Assembly: GCA_022511045.1 (NCBI GenBank)
Contig: JAFLSF010000015.1
Location: forward strand, 1-41,343
Direction of reading: 5' to 3'
Length of the DNA stretch: 41,343 bases
Source of the DNA: Prevotella sp.
GTDB taxonomy: Bacteria; Bacteroidota; Bacteroidia; Bacteroidales; Bacteroidaceae
Shown: positions 25,484 through 34,761 of the stretch, in pieces
Position numbering within the stretch: position 1 is the first letter of the stretch
Layout: each line of letters starts with the position of its first letter
Notes under the pieces: model-generated
Database searches by the model: none
What the model was told of the DNA's origin: nothing
Seen by the model: only the letters and a program-made list of their open reading frames with translations
Program-made: the position numbers and the translations under genes

Positions 25484-26254
25484 CTATTTGCTTACGCTTA
25501 AACTGCTGCGTTTGTCGCGATGATAGGAACGGTAGTCGTCGAGTGGAATTTCCACATCTGGTTCCTCCAACACACCCTTGTGAGGTAAGCGGAATTTCAT
25601 ATATTTGATGTCGAGACCATGCGCTATCCACATGGATTCATAGTAGGTCTGGATTGAGGCAGCAGTTGCCGCAACGCTATCATTTAGTGCTTTGTCATAA
25701 AGATTGGTGGTGCGAAAGTCAACGGGCAAACGGTTGTGCTCTACCATATAGGTAGTATAGGTAAAGAGAAAATTGGAGTCTGTCTTGAGGTGGATAATAC
25801 CGTCGTTGACAAGGAACTTCCTGTAGCGTTCCATAAAGTAGGTTGAAGTGAGTCGCTTTCGAGAGTTCTTCATCTGCGGGTCACTGAACGTCAGCCATAT
25901 CTCCTGCACTTCGTTGGGAGCGAAGAAACGCTCTATAATCTCAATGTTGGTGCGCAAAAAGGCAACATTCTTTAGTCCTTCCTGCAAAGCCTGCGTGGCT
26001 CCAGTCCACATGCGCGCGCCCTTAATGTCTACACCGACAAAATTAAGGTCTGGATATTGCTTTGCTAACCCGACAGTATATTCACCTTTTCCGCAACCCA
26101 ACTCCAATACTATGGGGTTTTGATTGCCGAAGTACTGCTCGTGCCAATGACCTTGCATTTTAAACGGCACATGTTCCACTACCGAATAAGGGTATTGGAA
26201 CACGTTACCGTAAGTTTCCATATCGGCGAACTTCGCCAGCTTTCCTTTGCCCAT
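25484..26254 (-). CDS. trmB: tRNA (guanine-N7-)-methyltransferase
   Basis: It methylates G46 of tRNA using S-adenosylmethionine. The 256-residue protein has the SAM site [27 protein letters not shown], the catalytic-site [24 protein letters not shown] (PxxKxRHxKxR-like), and [13 protein letters not shown]. It is longer at the C-terminus than the E. coli enzyme, with an added [21 protein letters not shown] region, which looks lineage-specific. It begins 16 bp after the DUF975 gene. Confidence 0.94.
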   Translation of the reverse strand: MGKGKLAKFADMETYGNVFQYPYSVVEHVPFKMQGHWHEQYFGNQNPIVLELGCGKGEYTVGLAKQYPDLNFVGVDIKGARMWTGATQALQEGLKNVAFLRTNIEIIERFFAPNEVQEIWLTFSDPQMKNSRKRLTSTYFMERYRKFLVNDGIIHLKTDSNFLFTYTTYMVEHNRLPVDFRTTNLYDKALNDSVAATAASIQTYYESMWIAHGLDIKYMKFRLPHKGVLEEPDVEIPLDDYRSYHRDKRSSLSVSK

Positions 26255-26270
26255 TTATAGCTGCTCAGCC

Positions 26271-26888
26271 TTAATAAACTTGTTTTTCGCGCTTTAAGTC
26301 TTCGTAGAAGTGAGACTCTGCGGCCCGCATGTAAGGCTGTAAGAAGATGAGACCGATACCTAACGTCAGCAGGCTGAGAATCAGCCATCCTATAAAACTC
26401 AAGTGGAGCCAAAAGAGTTTCCACTTGTGACCGTCCATCATTTGCATACTCTCCTCAATGGCGGCATTGTTGCTGAGTTCGGGATTGTCTTTCAAAATAT
26501 AAGGTGTCAAAGCATAGGAGTAAGCCTTGATGATGCCCGGGATAATGAGCAGCAGCGTCCAAAGGAAGATGTAAATGTACATTAGCAAATAGGTAGTGAT
26601 GGTGCGACTCCACTCCTTATATCCACTAAACATCTTGGACAGCGTGAGCTTCTCAGAGTAACGAATGAAGTCAAGGAACATTACTGTATATCCCCAACCC
26701 AGTGGAATACACAATAGGAACCATACGAAATGCGTTCCTTTCTCAATAAGGGGAGGCATGATAAAGGAGATGCTACCGCCTCCTACTTCGAGAACAAGGA
26801 GTAATACTAACGTCACGATAGCTGCGTCGGTCCAGTTGCCTTCCAAGTCGGCCAACGCTCTGTTTTTATAACCTTGATTTGAATCCAT
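26271..26888 (-). CDS. DUF975 family integral membrane protein
   Basis: This 205-residue protein has about five hydrophobic segments (about 23-45, 52-75, 98-117, 118-132 and 160-185). It carries the DUF975 pattern: an N-terminal ...ALADLEGNW, the middle FLWTLLLIIPGIIKAYSYALTPYILKDNPELSNNAAIEESMQMMDGHKWKLF, and a final aromatic-rich tail ending AESHFYEDL. The family's function is unknown. It lies 26 bp after ilvE and before trmB, with no promoter box in the gaps. Confidence 0.88.
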   Translation of the reverse strand: MDSNQGYKNRALADLEGNWTDAAIVTLVLLLVLEVGGGSISFIMPPLIEKGTHFVWFLLCIPLGWGYTVMFLDFIRYSEKLTLSKMFSGYKEWSRTITTYLLMYIYIFLWTLLLIIPGIIKAYSYALTPYILKDNPELSNNAAIEESMQMMDGHKWKLFWLHLSFIGWLILSLLTLGIGLIFLQPYMRAAESHFYEDLKREKQVY

Positions 26889-26914
26889 AGCTTTAATTAT
26901 TTATATTTGCTTGT

Positions 26915-27940
26915 TTACTCTATCACGATAGTTGTCCAACCGTGCTTGTCTTCTATTTCGCCATATTGTATGCCACGCAAAGTGTCGTATAAACGCTTGG
27001 AGACGGGACCCGGCTTATCGCCGAAATCGTAGCGTTTGCCTGTATCTAAGTCGTCAATGTACGATATGGGACTGATGACGGCGGCCGTTCCGCAGGCTCC
27101 AGCTTCCTCGAAGGTCTCGAGCTCCTCCTCGGGAATGGGGCGGCACTCTACCTTCATGCCCAAGTCCTCGGCAACTTGCATCAAGCTCTTGTTGGTGATG
27201 GAGGGTAGGATGGAGGTTGATTTGGGCGTGACATAAGTATTGTCTTTAATGCCGAAGAAGTTTGCGGCACCGCACTCGTCGATGTATTTCTTCTCTTTTG
27301 CATCAAGATAAAACTCGCAGGCGTAGCCCTTTTCGTGTGCCAAGTTGTTGGCAAAGAGCGAGGCTGCATAGTTGCCACCCACCTTGTACATACCCGTGCC
27401 AAGCGGTGCCGAGCGGTCGAAGTCACGTATAATAACATAAGGATTGCTCGAGAAGCCGCCCTTGAAATAGGGACCTACGGGCGTGACGAAAATAAGGAAG
27501 CAATACTCTTTGGCGGGATGAACACCCACTTGGGCAGACGTGCCGATAAGCAAAGGTCGGATATAAAGCGTGGCTCCGCTCTCGTAAGTAGGGATGTATT
27601 CTTGGTTCAGACGCACCACCTTCTTGACCATTTCGACGAAACGCTCTGTCGGGAGTTCTGGCATCAGTATTCCCCGACAGGTTGATTGCAGGCGTTTGGC
27701 GTTGTCCTCCACGCGGAAGACGCGTACTTTGCCATCTTTGCACCGATAGGCCTTCAGACCTTCAAAAGCCTCCTGCCCGTAGTGAAGGCAAGTAGCAGCC
27801 ATGTGCAACTTCAGATACTCGTCGGAGCAGACTTCAATCTCCCCCCACTGGCCGTCACGATAGTAACAGCGCACGTTGTAGTCGGTCTTGTTATAACCGA
27901 ACGACAAGTTTGCCCAATCAAAGTTTTTCATCATGCTCAT
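26915..27940 (-). CDS. ilvE: Branched-chain amino acid aminotransferase
   Basis: This fold-IV PLP enzyme transfers the amino group between glutamate and branched-chain keto acids. At 341 residues it matches the BCAT class with N-terminal extension. Visible are LHYGQEAFEGLKAYR, the PLP Lys186 in GTGMYKVGGNYA, DECGAANFFGIKDNTYVTP, and the EEAGACGTAAVISPISYI loop that binds the phosphate. Three Met codons are possible at the start (27940, 27934, 27931). The upstream promoter is full consensus. It is the first gene of a run with DUF975, trmB, the receptor and the HMA protein. Confidence 0.96.
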   Translation of the reverse strand: MSMMKNFDWANLSFGYNKTDYNVRCYYRDGQWGEIEVCSDEYLKLHMAATCLHYGQEAFEGLKAYRCKDGKVRVFRVEDNAKRLQSTCRGILMPELPTERFVEMVKKVVRLNQEYIPTYESGATLYIRPLLIGTSAQVGVHPAKEYCFLIFVTPVGPYFKGGFSSNPYVIIRDFDRSAPLGTGMYKVGGNYAASLFANNLAHEKGYACEFYLDAKEKKYIDECGAANFFGIKDNTYVTPKSTSILPSITNKSLMQVAEDLGMKVECRPIPEEELETFEEAGACGTAAVISPISYIDDLDTGKRYDFGDKPGPVSKRLYDTLRGIQYGEIEDKHGWTTIVIE

Positions 27941-27965
27941 CTTATTTATTGTTGCTTTCTGATTG

Positions 27966-27996
27966 CAAAGTTACAATTTTTTGGTCAGAATAGCAA
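27966..27996 (-). promoter_or_regulatory. Promoter of the ilvE operon
   Basis: On the minus strand TTG (27994-27996), a 20-bp spacer and TAACTTTG (27966-27973) match the Bacteroidetes consensus, 26 bp from the ilvE ATG. Confidence 0.7.
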
Positions 27997-28048
27997 CATT
28001 TCGGACTGTTTTTTGCACTAACCCGCATAAATTACCACTCAGAGGAGG

Positions 28049-28136
28049 GTTGTTAGTGCGGATAGTCCACGCTCTTAGTGCGGATAGTCCGCAGTCTTGG
28101 TGCGGATAGTCCTCGTTTTTAGCGTGTCTATGCCTC
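28049..28136. repeat. 22-bp tandem repeat array at the xseB 3' end
   Basis: Read on the minus strand (the direction of xseB), four 22-bp units occur in register: 28136-28115, 28114-28093, 28092-28071 and 28070-28049. Units two to four share G.GGACTATCCGCAC, and one unit has the perfect dyad TGCGGA-CTA-TCCGCA. The first, degenerate unit includes the last two codons and stop of xseB. The core GGACTATCC is the same as in the array after truA (13686-13839), with the same period and the same orientation relative to the upstream gene. Confidence 0.9.
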
Positions 28137-28319
28137 GTTTTGAATCTTCTGAAGTTCGGCCTCTGTCTTGGTCAGTTTGTCCTTGCAGAACTTAATGAGT
28201 TTCTGGGCTTCCTTCAGTTGCTGCGCCAACTCGTCGATGTCGTATTCGTTGGCTTCCATCTTGTGTACGATAGTTTCTAACTTGGTCAGCGCTTGTTCGT
28301 ATTTCAGTTCTTCGTTCAT
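28128..28319 (-). CDS. xseB: Exodeoxyribonuclease VII small subunit
   Basis: This 63-residue coiled-coil protein has the family pattern YEQALTKLETIVHKMEANEYDIDELAQQLKEAQKLIKFCKDKLTKTEAELQKI. XseB multimers wrap around XseA in the exonuclease VII complex, which degrades single-stranded DNA. It overlaps the end of xseA by 4 bp (ATGA). Its final codons and stop fall inside a degenerate unit of the 22-bp repeat. Confidence 0.94.
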   Translation of the reverse strand: MNEELKYEQALTKLETIVHKMEANEYDIDELAQQLKEAQKLIKFCKDKLTKTEAELQKIQNEA

Positions 28320-29548
28320 TTCACAATAGATTTTAGTGTTCCTTTCTCTACTCTTGTTATTATCTCGTCGCCCGCTTTCAGTTCGTCGGCATTGCGTACG
28401 GCTCGCCCGTTGTGCAGGGTTATGCTATAACCTCGGCTGAGTTGGATTTGCGGGTCGAAGCCTTTTAGTTGTATTCCGATATTTTCTAAATGGTGCTTTT
28501 GGTGAGTCAGCCTCCTCTCCAACGCTACGGGTAAACGGTTGGCAAGCATTTCTATGCGGTGACGTTGCTCGTTGGTGGTGCGCAGAGCAAGGGTAGGGAT
28601 GAGCGTTGCCCATTGGCTAAGGCGTTGTTGCTGGTAGTGGATGTGCTCCGTAAGGTAGTTTTTGATGCTAGTCTCCGCTTGTTCTATGCGTTCCAAAATC
28701 CTTTTCAGATGATCCACCAACAGGGCGGCCGCCGCCGTAGGTGTCTTGACTCGCGTGTGACTAATCATGTCTAAGATACTCTCATCGCGTTCGTGGCCAA
28801 TACCTGTGATGATGGGTAGCGGGAACTGAGCGACGTTCTCGGCTAATGCTAACGTGTCGAACCCACTCAAATCGGCTGAGGCTCCTCCGCCCCGAAGGAT
28901 GCACACTACGTCGAAATCGTCAGCCCGCTCGTAGATTTTGTTTAGGGCACAGATGACGGAAGCCTCTACCTGTTCGCCCTGCATGATAGCAGGAAAGAGC
29001 GTTATCTGAAAACGAAGCCCGTAATCGTTATCCTCCAATTGGCGCACAAAGTCGCCGTAGCCAGCTGCTCCTTCAGCTGATATGACGGCTATCCGTTGGG
29101 CAAAGAACGGAATGTGTAACTCTCTTTGCAGGTCGAAGATGCCCTCTTGCTTTAATTGTTGGATGATTTCCTGGCGACGCCGAACCATATCGCCGATAGT
29201 ATAGTTGGGGTCTATATCCGTCACAATCCACGAGAAACCGAACGCTTCGTGGAATTGTGCATAGACTTTGAGCAATACCTTCAAGCCAGCTCGCAAAGGC
29301 TGTCCTGTGGCTCGCTCAAAGGTGGGTTGAACCAACTGCCACGTTCCTCGCCAACACTTGGCTGAGGCTCGCGCCACAGGAGTATTGGTCTGCTCGTCTT
29401 TCTCCACTAATTCCATGTAGCAATGTCCGCCCCGTTCACGACATTCCGATAGCTCGGCCTCCACCCAATACTCGTCTGGCAGGCCCGCCTCAATAGTTTC
29501 GCGGACTAAGGCATTGAGCAGTCTAAGCGTCATTCTATGTTGTTCCAT
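28316..29548 (-). CDS. xseA: Exodeoxyribonuclease VII large subunit
   Basis: This is the catalytic subunit of exonuclease VII, with 410 residues from the ATG at 29548. An N-terminal OB fold (WVEAELSECRERGGHCYMELVEKD, about 20-50) is followed by the catalytic domain with ISAEGAAGYGDFVRQL, ILRGGGASADLSGFDTLALAENVAQFPLPIITGIGHERDESILD and RVKTPTAAAALL, and a C-terminal helical part ending LSRGYSITLHNGRAVRNADELKAGDEI. Another ATG at 29533 overlaps the S8 protease stop as ATGA and is equally possible; the 29548 start better matches N-termini I recall. It is co-transcribed with the protease upstream and xseB downstream. Confidence 0.94.
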   Translation of the reverse strand: MEQHRMTLRLLNALVRETIEAGLPDEYWVEAELSECRERGGHCYMELVEKDEQTNTPVARASAKCWRGTWQLVQPTFERATGQPLRAGLKVLLKVYAQFHEAFGFSWIVTDIDPNYTIGDMVRRRQEIIQQLKQEGIFDLQRELHIPFFAQRIAVISAEGAAGYGDFVRQLEDNDYGLRFQITLFPAIMQGEQVEASVICALNKIYERADDFDVVCILRGGGASADLSGFDTLALAENVAQFPLPIITGIGHERDESILDMISHTRVKTPTAAAALLVDHLKRILERIEQAETSIKNYLTEHIHYQQQRLSQWATLIPTLALRTTNEQRHRIEMLANRLPVALERRLTHQKHHLENIGIQLKGFDPQIQLSRGYSITLHNGRAVRNADELKAGDEIITRVEKGTLKSIVK

Positions 29549-30987
29549 GCTTGCTGTCTTTGTTTTTGTTCCACTTTGAGCCTGCCCAACATGTAGGCAC
29601 GCCAAAAGTGAGGAACACCGTAGCCGCGAATATTGTCTGGGTGGTCGGCATTGTCGCTCGTCTGACGAACCAGTTCAATCAGTTCTTCAGCACTTAATTG
29701 GGGCAAAGCCTGCCACAGGCAAGCCACAAAACCGCAGACTATAGGTGTTGAAAACGAGGTTCCCATATCTTGCATGATGGCTCCCCGTCCGTTGATAAGA
29801 TAGGCTGGCGCGCCTATGGCCACAATATCTGGTTTGACTCGGCCATCTTGTGATGGGCCGATAGAACTGAACGGGGCAATGGGATGGGGCTCGTCAGCCG
29901 AAATGGCACCTACCGTTAGTATGTGGTCAGCATCGGCTGGAACACCGATTTTCTTCCATGTTCCCATACCTGAGTTCCCTGCAGAATTGATGAGAATCAT
30001 ACCCTTTCGGAACAACATGGAGGCCGTTTGGCTGACAAAGGCTGTTCGTCCATCCAGCTGCCAAAGGTGGTGAGTCATATAGCGGTGGTCATATTCGGTG
30101 TATCCCAACGACGAACTGATGAGGTCACAGCCTACCGAGTCGGCAAATTCAGCAGCCATTGTCCAATAGTCTTCTTCTACTTCTTGCTCCGTTTGCTGGT
30201 CTTCGGAACGCAACAGCCAATAGCAGGCTTTGGGGGCACTACCTATATAGTAATTGGGTTCATTGATAGCCATAGCTGAGAGAACCTTTGTACCGTGATC
30301 TGTCTCGGCAAAAAGGGTGGGCGACGAAGGGGTGACGAAATCACGAAAACCGCGAATGTCAATGTGCTGGAACGTAGGGATGCGGTCAACATTCCTAAAT
30401 CCGCCGTCAAGTACAGCTATCATCATGTCTTCACCCCGCATGCCAATATCGTGTAGGCGCAGGCCTTGAAGGATGTTGAGTTGCTCATAAGTCTTGCCAT
30501 AAGCTTGTTTAGGCGTATAGAAATGCTCCTCCAACTGTTCGTTGTACTTCGTACGCTGGGCTGTTGGAGTGATGGAGTCGGGAGCCTGCCAGACCAGTCG
30601 GCAAGCGCGGACACAAGGTAACTGACAGTATTCGCGAATGACTAACGAGTCATCAGCACAGACCAATAGGGTGTTTTGCCAGCGACTCTGTCCTATAATC
30701 GTGGCGCCTTTCTGTCGTAAAAGCTGGATGTAGTGCGGACTGACAGGCAGGTCGGTAGAGTCTATGGGCAGGTTCTGCCTATTGCGCCGTTCTATGGAAC
30801 GCCGTGAAAGAAAGCGGGAGGGACGGTCGATGGAATAGGGTGTGTCGTGCTTGTCGCTCAGATAGATGCGATAGATGTAGGCTGGTCCGCCCTTGTATTT
30901 GACGCGGGCTGCCATATTTGCCGCTTCTGCGTTTGGAGAAAGGACTGCTGAGAAAAGAATCGTCAACAGGTATATCAGTCGTTGCAT
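29530..30987 (-). CDS. Exported subtilisin-like (S8) serine protease
   Basis: This 485-residue secreted or periplasmic protease has signal peptide MQRLIYLLTILFSAVLSPNAEA. Its S8 catalytic triad is Asp194 (AVLDGGFRN), His231 (ETDHGTKVLSAMA) and Ser411 (GTSFSTPIVCGF), with the oxyanion Asn338 in NSAGNSGMG. An N-terminal region of about 120 residues resembles an inhibitor/prodomain. There is no C-terminal sorting domain of the type IX secretion system. It starts at 30987 under a TACCTTTG box and overlaps the start of xseA. The substrate is unknown. Confidence 0.92.
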   Translation of the reverse strand: MQRLIYLLTILFSAVLSPNAEAANMAARVKYKGGPAYIYRIYLSDKHDTPYSIDRPSRFLSRRSIERRNRQNLPIDSTDLPVSPHYIQLLRQKGATIIGQSRWQNTLLVCADDSLVIREYCQLPCVRACRLVWQAPDSITPTAQRTKYNEQLEEHFYTPKQAYGKTYEQLNILQGLRLHDIGMRGEDMMIAVLDGGFRNVDRIPTFQHIDIRGFRDFVTPSSPTLFAETDHGTKVLSAMAINEPNYYIGSAPKACYWLLRSEDQQTEQEVEEDYWTMAAEFADSVGCDLISSSLGYTEYDHRYMTHHLWQLDGRTAFVSQTASMLFRKGMILINSAGNSGMGTWKKIGVPADADHILTVGAISADEPHPIAPFSSIGPSQDGRVKPDIVAIGAPAYLINGRGAIMQDMGTSFSTPIVCGFVACLWQALPQLSAEELIELVRQTSDNADHPDNIRGYGVPHFWRAYMLGRLKVEQKQRQQAWNNIE

Positions 30988-31022
30988 AGCGTGTTTTAGT
31001 TAGTTTTTAGCAATTCGGGTTG

Positions 31023-31030
31023 CAAAGGTA
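31023..31030 (-). promoter_or_regulatory. -7 element of the S8 protease–xseAB operon
   Basis: TACCTTTG on the minus strand lies 35 bp from the protease ATG; a TTG occurs about 23 bp upstream, slightly out of the usual spacing. It is back to back with the MATE promoter. Confidence 0.6.
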
Positions 31031-31071
31031 CATAATTTTCTTTAATTTTAAGGCAATATTATGCCAAAAGA

Positions 31072-31103
31072 TTTGGTGGGCTGGATAATAAATACTACCT
31101 TTG
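31072..31103 (+). promoter_or_regulatory. Full-consensus promoter of the MATE operon
   Basis: TTTG (31072-31075), a 20-bp spacer and TACCTTTG (31096-31103) give a perfect match to the Bacteroidetes consensus, 16 bp before the ATG at 31120. Confidence 0.78.
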
Positions 31104-31119
31104 CACATTATTTATATAT

Positions 31120-32472
31120 ATGGACAATAGGCAAGCAACATTGGAGTTGGGCACCAAGCCTGTAGGGCAGCTACTGACACAGTATGCCCTGCCTGCTATC
31201 GTGGCCATGATGGCTGCCAGTCTTTATAACATCATTGACCGAGCTTTTATAGGTCAGGTTGTGGGACCAGAGGCTATTGCTGGTTTGGGCATAACCTTTC
31301 CTTTTATGAATCTGAGCGGTGCCTTCGGTGCTGCGGTAGGCATTGGCGCCTCAACGTGTATCTCTGTGAATTTAGGACAGAGGAACTATAAGCGGGCTGA
31401 GTATTTGCTGGGAAACACAGTGACACTTAACCTCATTATTGGCTTTTTGTTTATGGTCGTCTGTCTGGTATTCCTTGACCCCATCCTGCGTTTCTTTGGT
31501 GCCAGCGACGTGACGCTTCCCTATGCCCGAGAGTTCATGGAGATTATTCTGCTTGGAAACATGATTACGCACATGTATTTCGGTATGAACGCCGTACTTC
31601 GGGCAGTTGGCAAGCCTAAGCAGGCTATGTTTGCGACATTGTTTACCGTAGGGTGTAACATCGTACTGGTGATTGCTTTCGTTTGGTGGTTCCGTTGGGG
31701 AATTCGAGGCGCAGCTATGGCGACAATTACTTCGCAGACGTTAGCACTCTGCTGGCAAATGTGGCAGTTCAGTGATCAAAAGGAGATTTTGCATCTGAAA
31801 CGTGGTATATATAAACTGAAAGCTGACCTTGTGCGCAATATAATAGCCATTGGTGTCTCGCCTTTTCTCATGAATGTCACCTCGTGTGTTATCGTAATCT
31901 TTATGAACAATCAGTTTGTGCGATATGGCGGTGATATGGCGGTAGGAGCTTTCTCGATAGCCCACTCAATGGTGATGATGTTCTTCATGTTTGTCATGGG
32001 TATGAATCAAGGCATGCAACCCATAGTGGGTTATAACTACGGAGCCGAGAAATACGACCGTATGTTCCGTTGTCTATGGCTGACAATCGCCTCCGCAACG
32101 AGTATTTTGTTGGTGGGTTGGGCATTGTCGATGCTGTTTCCCAATGAGATAGTCCGTATCTTTACGAAAGACCCTGTGTTGATAAAACTGTCTGCTCGCG
32201 GTCTAAAGATAGATATGCTGGTGTTCTTCGTCGTAGGCTCCCAAGCCGTCATTACAAACTTTTTCCAGTGTATTGGCAAGGTGAAAGTGAGCATCTTCCT
32301 TTCATTGTCGCGCCAGTTGCTCATGCTGTTGCCGATGGCATACATATTCCCGTTGTTTTGGCAGTTAGATGGTGTTTGGTATTCTATGCCTATGAGCGAC
32401 CTCGTGGCGTTTCTCATGACCATTCCGATGTTGATGTGGTATATAAAGAAAAACAAGGTAAATGGAAAATAA
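31120..32472 (+). CDS. MATE family multidrug/toxin efflux transporter
   Basis: This 450-residue inner-membrane antiporter has twelve hydrophobic segments in two MatE halves. The first half begins PVGQLLTQYALPAIVAMMAASLYNIIDRAFIGQVVGPEAIAGLGITFPF, the MATE signature. The second half begins near residue 235 with SPFLMNVTSCVIVIFMNNQFVRYGGDMAVGAFSI and the GMNQGMQPIVGYNYGAEKYDR motif. The substrate cannot be predicted. The next gene overlaps its 3' end by 11 bp, implying coupled translation. Confidence 0.95.
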   Translation: MDNRQATLELGTKPVGQLLTQYALPAIVAMMAASLYNIIDRAFIGQVVGPEAIAGLGITFPFMNLSGAFGAAVGIGASTCISVNLGQRNYKRAEYLLGNTVTLNLIIGFLFMVVCLVFLDPILRFFGASDVTLPYAREFMEIILLGNMITHMYFGMNAVLRAVGKPKQAMFATLFTVGCNIVLVIAFVWWFRWGIRGAAMATITSQTLALCWQMWQFSDQKEILHLKRGIYKLKADLVRNIIAIGVSPFLMNVTSCVIVIFMNNQFVRYGGDMAVGAFSIAHSMVMMFFMFVMGMNQGMQPIVGYNYGAEKYDRMFRCLWLTIASATSILLVGWALSMLFPNEIVRIFTKDPVLIKLSARGLKIDMLVFFVVGSQAVITNFFQCIGKVKVSIFLSLSRQLLMLLPMAYIFPLFWQLDGVWYSMPMSDLVAFLMTIPMLMWYIKKNKVNGK

Positions 32473-33085
32473 TAAGCATCTCATTATTTGTGTAGGACGT
32501 CAACTTGGTAGCGGCGGACATGACATTGCCCGTATGCTGGCGATGGACTTCAATGCTAAGTACTACGACCGTGAGCTGTTAAACTTAGCAGCCAAGGAAA
32601 GTGGTTTTAGTGAGAAAGTGTTTGAACAGAATGACGAGCAAAAGGGATTCTTTAAATCGTTGTTCTGCATGCAGTCTTCTTATCCGAATAGTAATATCTA
32701 TCACTCCAACATCTCGCAGGAGAGCCTTTTCCAATTTCAGAGCGATGCTATTCGCAAGGCTGCCGCAGAGGGCAATTGTGTGTTCGTCGGGCGTTGTGCC
32801 GACTATATCTTGCGCGATATGCCTAATGTGGTGAAGATATTTATTACAGCTTCGATGCGTTATCGTATTGAGCAGTTGTTAGCGCATAAGCAGATGACAC
32901 CCAAGGAGGCTAAACGCTTTATACTGCAGGCCGAAAATGATAGGGCTTCGTATTACAACTACTTTACAGGAAAGAAATGGGGATGCGCAGAGAGTTACGA
33001 CCTATGCATAGACTCGAGTATCTTGGGAATGGTAGAAACTGAGAAACTTATTGCCAACTTTATTCGTAAACACTTTAACTTATAA
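32462..33085 (+). CDS. Cytidylate-kinase-like family protein
   Basis: This 207-residue protein begins with a glycine-rich nucleotide-binding loop, ICVGRQLGSGGHDIARMLA, then NAKYYDRELLNLAAKESG and FVGRCADYILRD, the features of the cytidylate-kinase-like family (AAA_26 type P-loop kinases) rather than classical Cmk. The substrate is unproven. It overlaps the MATE gene by 11 bp. MATE plus this kinase is a pairing I associate with Bacteroidales, so a functional link is likely but unknown. Confidence 0.86.
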   Translation: MENNKHLIICVGRQLGSGGHDIARMLAMDFNAKYYDRELLNLAAKESGFSEKVFEQNDEQKGFFKSLFCMQSSYPNSNIYHSNISQESLFQFQSDAIRKAAAEGNCVFVGRCADYILRDMPNVVKIFITASMRYRIEQLLAHKQMTPKEAKRFILQAENDRASYYNYFTGKKWGCAESYDLCIDSSILGMVETEKLIANFIRKHFNL

Positions 33086-33117
33086 TACAAACAATCTCCG
33101 TTATCCTTGTTACGAAT

Positions 33118-33612
33118 ATGAAAAGAATTGGCATCATCAGTGATACGCATAGCTATTGGGACGAGAAGTATCTACACTACTTTGAGCCTTGTGATGAAAT
33201 ATGGCATGCGGGTGACATAGGCTCCGTAGAAGTGGCGGAGAAATTAGCAGAATTTCGTCCTCTGCGGGCTGTTTGCGGCAATTGCGATGGTGGCGATCTG
33301 CGGCTGATGTACCCAGAAGTATTGCGTTGGAAGTGTGAAGAGGTTGACGTGCTGATGAAACATATAGGCGGCTATCCAGGCAATTATGATTATTCTATTC
33401 GGAGTAGGATTTATGCCTCGCCACCCCAGTTGTTTATTGCAGGCCATTCGCATATTTTAAAGGTGAAATACGACAAGACATTAGGATTGTTACACGTTAA
33501 TCCCGGGGCTGCTGGCCTGCAGGGATGGCACAAGGAACGGACGCTTGTACGTCTGACTATTGACGGCAAGGAATTTAAGGATTGTGAGGTTATTACATTA
33601 GGAAAACATTAA
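33118..33612 (+). CDS. YfcE/MJ0936-type metallophosphoesterase
   Basis: This 164-residue calcineurin-like phosphoesterase has all metal-binding motifs in order: ISDTHSYW (Asp8, His10), HAGDIGS, VCGNCDGGD, MKHIGGYPG, AGHSHILKV and NPGAA. It is a small cytoplasmic phosphodiesterase/phosphatase of unknown natural substrate. It lies 32 bp after the kinase-like gene and 12 bp before rfbB. Confidence 0.93.
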   Translation: MKRIGIISDTHSYWDEKYLHYFEPCDEIWHAGDIGSVEVAEKLAEFRPLRAVCGNCDGGDLRLMYPEVLRWKCEEVDVLMKHIGGYPGNYDYSIRSRIYASPPQLFIAGHSHILKVKYDKTLGLLHVNPGAAGLQGWHKERTLVRLTIDGKEFKDCEVITLGKH

Positions 33613-33624
33613 GTAAAAAGAGAT

Positions 33625-34761
33625 ATGAAACGTACAATTGTTATTACTGGTGGCGCAGGCTTCATTGGAAGCCACGTTGTGCGCTTGTTTGTGAACAAAT
33701 ATCCCGAGTATCACATCATCAATCTCGACAAACTGACGTATGCTGGTAACTTGGCGAATCTAAAAGACATAGAGGACAAGCCCAATTACGAGTTTGTTAA
33801 GATGGATATTTGCGATTTCGACGCCTTCTATCAGTTGATGCAAGACAAGCAGGTGGACGGCATTATCCATCTGGCGGCAGAGAGTCATGTGGACCGCTCT
33901 ATCAAAGACCCGTTTACCTTTGCTAAGACTAACGTTATGGGTACTTTATCACTGCTCCAAGCTGCAAAACTGTATTGGGAAAGCTTGCCAGAGAAGTATG
34001 AGGGCAAACGTTTCTACCATATCTCCACCGACGAGGTGTATGGCGCATTGGAATTGACACATCCCGAGGGCATTGAGCCTCCGTTTACCACAACGGCATC
34101 GTCATCAGAGCATCATTTGGCGTATGGTGACAAGTTTTTCCTTGAGACCACAAAGTACAACCCGCACTCCCCATATAGTGCTGCAAAGGCCTCGAGTGAC
34201 CATTTTGTACGGGCATTTCACGATACCTACGGCTTGCCCGTCATCGTAACGAATTGCTCTAACAACTATGGTCCCTACCAGTTTCCAGAGAAGTTGATAC
34301 CGTTGTTTATCAATAACATTCGTCATAGGAAGCCGTTGCCCGTCTATGGAAAGGGTGAGAATGTCCGCGACTGGCTCTTTGTTGAAGACCATGCCCGTGC
34401 TATTGATCTCATTTTCCACGAGGGCAAGATAGCAGAGACATACAATATAGGCGGCTTTAATGAGTGGAAGAACATCGATATTATCAAGGTGGTGATTAAG
34501 ACTGTTGACCATCTGTTAGGTCGTCAGGAAGGTGAGGATATGGACCTTATTACCTTTGTTACAGACCGCGCAGGCCATGATTTGCGTTATGCCATTGACT
34601 CTTCAAAGCTGCAAAAGGAGCTTGGTTGGGAACCGTCGCTCCAATTTGAGGAGGGTATTGAGAAGACAGTTCGCTGGTATCTTGACAATCAAGAATGGTT
34701 GGACAATGTGACCTCTGGCGATTATCAGAAGTATTACGATAACATGTACAAGGGCAGATGA
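33625..34761 (+). CDS. rfbB: dTDP-glucose 4,6-dehydratase
   Basis: It converts dTDP-glucose to dTDP-4-keto-6-deoxyglucose. The 378-residue SDR protein has the NAD site GGAGFIG (9-15), the [12 protein letters not shown] motif, catalytic TDEVYG (134-139) and YSAAK (Tyr184, Lys188). An insert of about 20 residues after the TDEVYG motif ([17 protein letters not shown]) is of the type common in Bacteroidetes. No rfbA, rfbC or rfbD is beside it, so the thymidylyltransferase must be elsewhere. It is the first sugar gene of the cluster; its stop overlaps the purT ATG as ATGA. Confidence 0.95.
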   Translation: MKRTIVITGGAGFIGSHVVRLFVNKYPEYHIINLDKLTYAGNLANLKDIEDKPNYEFVKMDICDFDAFYQLMQDKQVDGIIHLAAESHVDRSIKDPFTFAKTNVMGTLSLLQAAKLYWESLPEKYEGKRFYHISTDEVYGALELTHPEGIEPPFTTTASSSEHHLAYGDKFFLETTKYNPHSPYSAAKASSDHFVRAFHDTYGLPVIVTNCSNNYGPYQFPEKLIPLFINNIRHRKPLPVYGKGENVRDWLFVEDHARAIDLIFHEGKIAETYNIGGFNEWKNIDIIKVVIKTVDHLLGRQEGEDMDLITFVTDRAGHDLRYAIDSSKLQKELGWEPSLQFEEGIEKTVRWYLDNQEWLDNVTSGDYQKYYDNMYKGR

